From positions 186,001 through 250,000 of the forward strand of contig NZ_LQIW01000023.1 in NCBI RefSeq assembly GCF_001500025.1: a stretch of 64,000 bases of DNA. The letters run 5' to 3'. The notes under the pieces were generated by a model that was given only the letters and a program-made list of their open reading frames with translations, did not search any database and was not told the origin of the DNA. This document shows positions 57,872-64,000 of the stretch, piece after piece; the stretch's first letter is position 1, and every line of letters starts with the position of its first letter. The stretch is from Mycobacterium sp. IS-1590. Its GTDB lineage: Bacteria > Actinomycetota > Actinomycetes > Mycobacteriales > Mycobacteriaceae. The position numbers and the translations under genes were made by a program.

Positions 57872-59662
57872 CTATCTCGGCGCCAGGAATCCGACGGGGC
57901 CCGACGCGATACACACCGACAACGCGGCCGTGTTCGCGCGGACGTCGATCGCGTCGCCCGCCCCGGGCAGCCGGACGAACACCTGGTTCAGGCCCGGTCG
58001 CACCGGCACCTTGACCTCGCGCCCCTCCGACAGCGACATCGTCATCGAGCCGTCGCTGTTGGCCAGGTAGTTGATCTCCGCCGTCCAGTCCGCGGGCAGC
58101 AGCGGACCGTCCAACGGCATGCGGGCCGGAACCTCCGGTTGCACCAGGTATCCGCAGTCCGGGTGTGGGCCCTGCGCGATGGTTCGCACCCAGGTCACCT
58201 TCGCATCGACCACGCGGCCGCTGTGATCGAGCATGCGTAGTTCGCTTGTGGCCGCAGAGAATTCGGGACGCTCACGGACCAACGCGAACATGTGGCTGGC
58301 GCGGTTCTCGGGTCCGACCACCCGTTGCAGAACCATCGGGTCGACCTCCTGGTCGAGCATCGGTGCATCCGACATCCGGCTCGCCTCGGCCAAGCCCGAC
58401 AACGCGTTCTGCAGATAGGCCTGTGTCGGGTTGTCGCGCCACACTGTCAGGAACGTAGCGGTCGAATACAGACTGCTCGCCACGAATGCCGCTGTGAGCG
58501 AACAGATCACAGCTGTTCGGGACCGCGACGCATCCAACCACCGCGTTCCCTCCCGATTCGGGGCGCACAGTCCAACCGCCGCCAACAACGCCAGCACGAT
58601 GACGAGGTCGGGCAGATAGCGCAGCGTCTGGGCCAACTCCAGGGCGGTGAACTGTGATGACCGCATCAGATAGATGGGGATCTGGCAGGCGATCGCGTAC
58701 CCCGCGGCCACCAACCACACCGCGGCGATCCGTTGCTTGCGCAGCACACTCACTGTCACCACCGCGGCCAAGCCCACCCAACCCAGCACCATCACCGCCG
58801 CGGGCGGGGTGGCCCACGGTGACGCGGGCGCCCACCGTTGCCAGTCCCACGGGCCGCCGACCAAACCCGGCACGATCCCGTGCGTCACCGACCTCGCGAG
58901 CAGGTCCCACGTCATCGCCAGGTCAAGGCTCCACCGTTTCTGGTCGACCACCATCAGGTACACGCCGACCCATCCCGCCGTGACCGCCAGCGACGGCACC
59001 CACAGGCGAACTCCGTGACGCCACACCGCTTTCGCCGAGCCGGCACCGGTCACGTAGAACAGAAGGGCCGTCACCGCGAACGCGACGAACGGAATCACCG
59101 CCGCCTTCTCGAAGAACAGCAGACCGCCGACGTAGACCAGCAGGCCCGTCACCGCGTAGCGCTTGTTTCCCGTGCGCACCAGCAGGATCGCGTCGCCGCA
59201 GACCCACGCCATCGCCGCCAGCATCGGCAACGAGTTCAGCGCCGCCGCCCACCAGGCGAACCCCGGCACCGCCAGCGGCGTGAACAACGCGAAGGTCAAC
59301 GGCAACAACAGGACTGGGCGCCATCCGAGGATGATGTGCAGTGTCCGCAGCAGTGCCAGGGACACCAGCAGTTGCAGAACGACCAGGCTGATCGCCGGCC
59401 CGATCCAGTTCAGCGGCGCCAACAAGGTGATGCCTCCGGCGACGAGGAACGCCCCGGGCATGACGTGACCGTCGTGGTCGTCGAACAGGTATGCCGGCGA
59501 GAACAGCGACTGGGTACCCGCGCGGCCGATCAGGATCAGGTCGTCCCAGTAGAAGTAGCCGCCGAATGCCAGTACCGCCCGGATCGCCAGCTGCACGACG
59601 ATCAGGACGGCGGCGGTGCGCGCGACCCAGCTGGTCAGCGCGAAGTTACCGCGGATAGGCAT
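57872..59662 (-). CDS. Large integral membrane protein (Rv3635-like, GT-C type)
   Basis: Protein of 596 aa from the ATG at 59662, which overlaps the end of galE by 17 bp and follows GCAGGGG. About eleven membrane helices (for example WVARTAAVLIVVQLAIRAVL and LVVLQLLVSLALLRTLHIIL) and a first extracytoplasmic loop with YFYWDDLILIGRAGT, the Asp-Asp pair of GT-C glycosyltransferases. The C-terminal 190 residues are extracytoplasmic. It probably transfers a polyprenyl-linked sugar to an envelope glycan, an inference from fold and from galE upstream. Confidence 0.78.
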   Translation of the reverse strand: MPIRGNFALTSWVARTAAVLIVVQLAIRAVLAFGGYFYWDDLILIGRAGTQSLFSPAYLFDDHDGHVMPGAFLVAGGITLLAPLNWIGPAISLVVLQLLVSLALLRTLHIILGWRPVLLLPLTFALFTPLAVPGFAWWAAALNSLPMLAAMAWVCGDAILLVRTGNKRYAVTGLLVYVGGLLFFEKAAVIPFVAFAVTALLFYVTGAGSAKAVWRHGVRLWVPSLAVTAGWVGVYLMVVDQKRWSLDLAMTWDLLARSVTHGIVPGLVGGPWDWQRWAPASPWATPPAAVMVLGWVGLAAVVTVSVLRKQRIAAVWLVAAGYAIACQIPIYLMRSSQFTALELAQTLRYLPDLVIVLALLAAVGLCAPNREGTRWLDASRSRTAVICSLTAAFVASSLYSTATFLTVWRDNPTQAYLQNALSGLAEASRMSDAPMLDQEVDPMVLQRVVGPENRASHMFALVRERPEFSAATSELRMLDHSGRVVDAKVTWVRTIAQGPHPDCGYLVQPEVPARMPLDGPLLPADWTAEINYLANSDGSMTMSLSEGREVKVPVRPGLNQVFVRLPGAGDAIDVRANTAALSVCIASGPVGFLAPR

Positions 59663-60623
59663 CCCCTGCTTGCCGGCGCGCGATCCACGCCGAGCGCACC
59701 ATCTCCTCCAGCGAATGCCGCATCCGCCAGTCGAGGTCGCGCTCGGCCAAGTCACCCGATGCGACGATGCGGGCGGGGTCACCGGGCCGGCGGGGGCCGA
59801 CAACCGGCTCGAAATCGAACCCCGTCACATCGCGGATCGTCGTCATGATCTCCCGCACCGAGGTGCCACTACCGCTGCCGAGGTTGTAGACGGGCTCGAT
59901 CGGGTCACCGGCCTCGAGCCGCCGCGCCGCGGCGACATGCGCCAGCGCGAGATCCGATACGTGGACGTAGTCGCGCACGCAGGTGCCGTCGGGGGTGGGG
60001 TAGTCGGCGCCGTTGATGCGCGGCGTCTCGTCGCGGCACAACATGTCGAACACCAGTGGGAAAAGGTTGTGCGGGCTGACGTCGAACAGGTCCTCTGACC
60101 CCGAGCCCACGACATTGAAGTAGCGCAGGCTGGTGTGGCGTAATCCGGAGGCGCGGGCCGCGTCACGAATCATCCACTCGCCCACCAATTTACTGACACC
60201 GTACGGGGATTCCGGCGACGTGGGCGTCTGTTCGGTGACGGTGTCGACGTCGGGGGTGCCGTAGGTGGCCGCGCTGGAGGAGAACACCATCTTGTCGGTG
60301 CCTGAGGCCTCCATCGCCTTGAGTAGCGTGACCATCGCCGAGACGTTCTGCTCGTAGGTGTGAAGCGGGCGTTGCACGGAGACACCGGCGTACTTGAACC
60401 CCGCGATGTGGATGACGCCACTTACGCGATGCTCGTCGAGCGTGCGGGAGACGAGCTCACCGTCGAGCAGGGTGCCCCGAACGAACGGGACCGTCGCCGG
60501 GACGAATCGCTCGAGGCCGGTTGACAGGTCGTCGATCACGACGACCGGCATGTCGGCGTCGGCCAGGGCTCGCACCACATGGGAACCGATGTATCCCGCG
60601 CCGCCGGTCACCAGCCAAGTCAT
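59646..60623 (-). CDS. galE1: UDP-glucose 4-epimerase
   Basis: NAD-dependent epimerase of 325 aa. The Rossmann start is WLVTGGAGYIGSHVVRAL, the catalytic Ser is in FSSSAATYG, the YxxxK is in SPYGVSKLVGEWM, and NVVGSGSEDLFDVSPHNL lies in the substrate loop. It makes UDP-galactose for galactan. The ATG at 60623 follows GAGGAAGAG. It is followed by and overlaps the GT-C-like membrane protein, suggesting a shared envelope-glycan role. M. tuberculosis Rv3634c is the counterpart. Confidence 0.93.
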   Translation of the reverse strand: MTWLVTGGAGYIGSHVVRALADADMPVVVIDDLSTGLERFVPATVPFVRGTLLDGELVSRTLDEHRVSGVIHIAGFKYAGVSVQRPLHTYEQNVSAMVTLLKAMEASGTDKMVFSSSAATYGTPDVDTVTEQTPTSPESPYGVSKLVGEWMIRDAARASGLRHTSLRYFNVVGSGSEDLFDVSPHNLFPLVFDMLCRDETPRINGADYPTPDGTCVRDYVHVSDLALAHVAAARRLEAGDPIEPVYNLGSGSGTSVREIMTTIRDVTGFDFEPVVGPRRPGDPARIVASGDLAERDLDWRMRHSLEEMVRSAWIARRQAGDAYPR

Positions 60624-60687
60624 CCGCTCTTCCTCACCTCGAACGGGGGCCAGCATACGGATCGGCGACCCCGGCTCCGAACCGGTG

Positions 60688-61965
60688 TCATGCCGCAGGC
60701 CTGCGTGACAGCGCGGACAGGTGCACGGCGATACCCACCACCGGACCGCACAGCAGCGCGACCACCGTGCGCGTGCCCAGGTCCAGTGGTAGCAGAAGCA
60801 ACAACGTCGACGCGACGGTCGCCGAAACCCAACCCAGCGCGTATGCGCGGTGCAGCGCCGCCGCCACCGCAGCCGCGCCGGTGAGCGTGAGCAGCGAGAC
60901 GGCGATCGCACCGCCTGTCAACCAGGCCAGCAGTGCACCGTCGGCGCGGTATTCGGCACCGAATGCGCTGCGCAGCAGCCACGGTCCGGCCGCCCAGGCG
61001 ATGAGCACACCGAGCACACCCACACCGGTGACGATCACCGCCGGAGCGACCAGGGCACGCAACCGGTGCGCACGCTGGTCGACGAAGTGGGCCACGAGGT
61101 TGCCCTGCATCGCCGTCAGCGGCACCAGTAGCGGGGCCCTCGTCAGCGTGACGGCCAGGATCACGATGCCGCCCACCGCGCCGAGATCGTCGGAGGTCGC
61201 CTGCAACAGCACCGGAAACCCCATGACCAGGATGGCGCTGGCACCCGCCGCGGTGATCGAATGCGATGCGCCCCGCAGGAACTCCGCGGTGCTGACGGGA
61301 GTCGACAAGCCCGCGGCCCGTCGCGTGGCGGGCGAGACGATCAGCATGATCAGCCACGCCACCGCGCCGGCCACCGTGGCCCACAGGTAACCGGCCAGGC
61401 CCCAGCCGACCAGGAACGTCGCGACGGCCACGAGCAGACGCAGGCCTGCGTCGGTCACCATCTGCGATCCGTACGCCGTCCACCTGTTGAGCCCGGCAGA
61501 GATGCCGAGCAGCGTTGAGTGCAAACAGAATCCGGCGAGTCCGACGGCCAGCAGCGTCACCGAGAGCCATCGCGACTCCACGAACACGTGCCCGGACCAC
61601 AGCGGGGAGCTGACCGCAATCGCAGCGGCCGACACGACGCCCACGAGCGCGCCCACCCACATCGGACGGCTACGGGGCCCCTCCGCCGGCTCGACATGCG
61701 CTGCGGACCGCACTTCCCTGGTGGCCTCCTGCAACAGCCCGCCCGTCGCCCCCGACACCAGACCGAACGCCCCCCAGAACACCGCGAACAACGAGAACCC
61801 GGCGGGCTCGAGGTCGCGGGCGGCCAGGTAGAGCACCGCATAACCGCACACGGCGATCGCGGCGGTGGCCAGCCCGACCCGGCCCACGCTGCCGCGCGCG
61901 GCCGGACCGGCCGGGGCCGCACCGCTCGCCGTGACCGGATCGAAGGGCGCTCCCGCGTCGGTCAC
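60688..61965 (-). CDS. Polysaccharide flippase-like membrane protein (Rv3630-like)
   Basis: Protein of 425 aa with about twelve helices in the MATE/Wzx style (GRVGLATAAIAVCGYAVLYL, FSLFAVFWGAFGLVSGATGG, AILVMGFPVLLQATSDDLGA). It probably moves lipid-linked saccharides across the membrane; the substrate is unknown. The GTG start at 61965 overlaps the M1 peptidase stop by four bases. The open frame further upstream (to 62391) is antisense-type and not coding. Confidence 0.82.
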   Translation of the reverse strand: MTDAGAPFDPVTASGAAPAGPAARGSVGRVGLATAAIAVCGYAVLYLAARDLEPAGFSLFAVFWGAFGLVSGATGGLLQEATREVRSAAHVEPAEGPRSRPMWVGALVGVVSAAAIAVSSPLWSGHVFVESRWLSVTLLAVGLAGFCLHSTLLGISAGLNRWTAYGSQMVTDAGLRLLVAVATFLVGWGLAGYLWATVAGAVAWLIMLIVSPATRRAAGLSTPVSTAEFLRGASHSITAAGASAILVMGFPVLLQATSDDLGAVGGIVILAVTLTRAPLLVPLTAMQGNLVAHFVDQRAHRLRALVAPAVIVTGVGVLGVLIAWAAGPWLLRSAFGAEYRADGALLAWLTGGAIAVSLLTLTGAAAVAAALHRAYALGWVSATVASTLLLLLPLDLGTRTVVALLCGPVVGIAVHLSALSRRPAA

Positions 61966-63293
61966 GGTGTGTCCAACTCCGGGAGTTCGGTGCCATACAG
62001 CCAGGCCTCCCACAACGGGCGCAACGACTCGTCGGCGTAATGCGATGCCAGGCCGGTGAAGTCGTCGGTCACCACGGTGCTGTGCCGGTGGCGCGACGTC
62101 CAGTCCCGCAGCAGCGCGAAGAAGTTGTCGTCGCCCAGGTGCCGGCGCAGCACGTGCAACGTCATCGCCCCGCGCTTGTACACCCGGTCGTCGAACATGG
62201 CGCGCGGACCGGGGTCGGCGAGCACGAGGTCTTGCGGCGAGTCGGCGAGCCGCTGGTAGTAGTGGTGGGCCCAGTCCTCGGCGCTGCGGCCGCCCGAGTT
62301 CTCCGACCACAGCCACTCGGCGTAACAGGCGAACCCCTCGTGCAGCCAGATGTGGCGCCAGCGCTTGGCGGTCACCGAGTTGCCGAACCACTGGTGTGCC
62401 AGTTCGTGTGCGATCATCCGTTCGGACCTGCCGGTGCCGTCGCAGTGGTTGGCGCCGAAGATCGAAATCCCCTGCGCCTCCAGCGGGATCTCGAGGTCGT
62501 CGTCGGTGACCACGACGGTGTACCCCTCGCTGAGCGGATAGTCGCCGAACAACCTGACGAACAACTTCATCATCTGCGGTTGACGATCGAAGTCGTGCTC
62601 GAAGTTGCGCCGCAACCGGTCCGGAAGCGCCGCGTGGATCGGGACCCCGTTCTTGGCCAGCCGATGACGTTCATACAGTCCGATCTGCACCGTGACCAGA
62701 TAGGTCGAGGTGGGTTCGGGCAGCTCGAAGGTCCATGTCGTCATGCCGGCCCGCGCGCGCCGAGACACCAACTCGCCGTTCGCGATCACCCGATACGGGC
62801 TTTCGGCGGCGATCTGCAGACGGAAGCTCGCCTTCGCGCTGGGGTGATCGTCACAGGGGAACCAGGACTGTGCACCGTTCGGCTGGCCCGCCACCAGAGC
62901 CCCCTCGCTGAGCTCCTCGAAACCGACATCGCCCCACAGTGAGCGGATGGGCCTGGGGGCCCCGCCGTAGCGCACGACGATGGTCATCGCCGCCCCGGGG
63001 GCCAGCGCGTCACGCAACGCGATGTGCAGCTTGCCGCCGGACGTGCGGAACTGTTGCGGCCGTGCGCCGTTGACGGACACCTTCGTCACCGACAGCGTGT
63101 CGGCGAGGTCGAGAGTGAAGGTGCGCAACGCCGCGAGCGTCACCGCGGTGATCGTCGCCGTACCCGTGAGCCGATTGATCGCGACCTTGTACTCGATGTC
63201 GAGTTCGTAGCGCGATACCCGGTAACCGAAGTTGCCGCTCGACGGCAGGTACGGGTCGATGACCGGTGTCGACTTCTTCTTGCCTCTCGTCAC
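61962..63293 (-). CDS. M1-family zinc metallopeptidase
   Basis: Protein of 443 aa. The zinc site is MIAHELAHQWFGNSV (HExxH) with the downstream Glu in WLHEGFACYAEWLW. The N-terminal beta domain precedes it, and an exopeptidase-type loop is in LEAQGISIFGAN (GxMEN is replaced). The C-terminal helical domain is short. It is a soluble aminopeptidase-like enzyme, substrate unknown. Both ends overlap neighbours by four bases (GTGA), so it is in one operon with the NRPS-terminal-domain gene upstream and the flippase downstream. Confidence 0.9.
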   Translation of the reverse strand: MTRGKKKSTPVIDPYLPSSGNFGYRVSRYELDIEYKVAINRLTGTATITAVTLAALRTFTLDLADTLSVTKVSVNGARPQQFRTSGGKLHIALRDALAPGAAMTIVVRYGGAPRPIRSLWGDVGFEELSEGALVAGQPNGAQSWFPCDDHPSAKASFRLQIAAESPYRVIANGELVSRRARAGMTTWTFELPEPTSTYLVTVQIGLYERHRLAKNGVPIHAALPDRLRRNFEHDFDRQPQMMKLFVRLFGDYPLSEGYTVVVTDDDLEIPLEAQGISIFGANHCDGTGRSERMIAHELAHQWFGNSVTAKRWRHIWLHEGFACYAEWLWSENSGGRSAEDWAHHYYQRLADSPQDLVLADPGPRAMFDDRVYKRGAMTLHVLRRHLGDDNFFALLRDWTSRHRHSTVVTDDFTGLASHYADESLRPLWEAWLYGTELPELDTP

Positions 63294-64000
63294 GCGGCGG
63301 TTTCTCTGGTCGAAGGTGCCGACGTGTCTGCGCGCTTCTTGCGGGGTGCGTGCCACGGCGCAATGGGGTTGCCCTGCCACCGGGTCGATGCGGGTACCTC
63401 GTCACCACGCATGACCAGAGAGGCCGGGCCGACGGTGGCTGCAGCGCCGATGCGGGCCGCGGGCAGCGCGACACCGTGCGCACCCAATGTCGAACCCTGC
63501 TCCAGCACAACGGTGTCCATCCGCATGATCCTGTCGTGGAACAGATGCGTCTGCACGACACAGCCGCGGTTGACGGTGGCACCCTGCTCGAGGGTCACCA
63601 GATCGGCCTCGGGCAGCCAGTACGTCTCGCACCAGACGCCGCGCCCGATCCCGGCGCCCAACGCGCGCAACCACAGATTCATCACCGGCGTGCCGCTGGC
63701 CGCGCGGGCGAACCACGGGGCGGCGACGGTCTCGACGAAGGTGTCGTAAACCTCGTTGCGCCAGACGAACGCCGACCAGAGGGGGTGTTCGCCGGGCTCG
63801 ATGCGGCCGACGACAAGCCATTTCGCGATCACGGCGGCCGCCCCTGCGATCACTCCGCCGACCAACAGCACGGCTCCGGCACTCAGCGCGGCCCACCCCC
63901 AGCCGGCTTCCACGGCCAACCACTGCAGGGTGAGCAGCACCGCCACCCCGATCCCGTACGTCACGATCAGCGGTACTATCCGACACGTCTCGACCAGACC
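63290..64000 (-). CDS. C-terminal part of a Pls/PosA-type NRPS-terminal acyltransferase protein (runs off the window)
   Basis: The frame is open to the right edge, so the protein is incomplete; 236 codons are visible. Two membrane helices (LLTLQWLAVEAGWGWAALSA, LLVGGVIAGAAAVIAKWLVV) precede a left-handed beta-helix of hexapeptide type (LVTLEQGATVNRGCVVQTHL, VVLEQGSTLGAHGVALPAA). The whole resembles the end of the TIGR02353 'NRPS terminal domain' of PosA/Pls-like peptide synthetases. It could be a large synthetase or a shorter stand-alone acyltransferase. The stop overlaps the peptidase start. Confidence 0.7.
   Translation of the reverse strand, partial: GLVETCRIVPLIVTYGIGVAVLLTLQWLAVEAGWGWAALSAGAVLLVGGVIAGAAAVIAKWLVVGRIEPGEHPLWSAFVWRNEVYDTFVETVAAPWFARAASGTPVMNLWLRALGAGIGRGVWCETYWLPEADLVTLEQGATVNRGCVVQTHLFHDRIMRMDTVVLEQGSTLGAHGVALPAARIGAAATVGPASLVMRGDEVPASTRWQGNPIAPWHAPRKKRADTSAPSTRETAA

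Overview
The window is high-GC actinobacterial DNA from a mycobacterium, most likely an environmental or rapid-growing species. From about 21.2 kb to the right end, the genes follow in recognisable order the Mycobacterium tuberculosis segment Rv3684 down to about Rv3630, inverted relative to H37Rv numbering: lyase, metallophosphoesterase, ponA2, whiB4, two ArsA-like ATPases, RidA, beta-lactamase-fold hydrolase, crp, nth, TlpA-like, NUDIX, marP, ephE, acs, SerB-like phosphatase, the ssd/tad pilus operon, helicase, cspA, topA, adenylate cyclase, holB and galE. Rv names are given from memory of the families and were not searched.

Accessory region, 1 to 10.2 kb. This is a catabolic or lipid-type cluster. 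It holds an MmpL/RND transporter, a cytochrome P450, a flavin-dependent LLM oxidoreductase, two hotdog thioesterases, an alpha/beta hydrolase, a predicted metal-dependent hydrolase and four TetR regulators. Each divergent gene pair carries a clear inverted-repeat operator, and one 15-bp operator type recurs at four places. A frameshifted thioesterase remnant lies directly behind the P450.

Mobile region, 10.2 to 21.3 kb. One module is an overlapping trio of a tyrosine recombinase, an XRE regulator and a zinc-finger recombinase-like protein. It sits beside a TIGR02391 protein and a DUF1508 protein. A second module is an integrative element with integrase, excisionase, terminator, AAA-type ATPase and hypothetical genes. 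It ends in tRNA-Pro, and the integrase reading frame runs through the whole tRNA on the opposite strand.

Core region, 21.3 to 64 kb. Housekeeping, envelope and redox genes predominate. A cAMP theme runs through it: a class III adenylate cyclase and crp are both present, and Crp-like sites precede whiB4, acs and a probable Ms1 RNA gene. Two non-coding RNAs flank the SerB-like gene: a probable Ms1/MTS2823 homologue of about 300 nt, and a shorter MTS2822-like RNA ending in a U-tract terminator upstream of ssd. The tad operon shows tadE- and tadG-like frames without any usable start codon. The right end holds a membrane protein, galE, a flippase, an M1 peptidase and the 3' end of a NRPS-terminal-domain gene.
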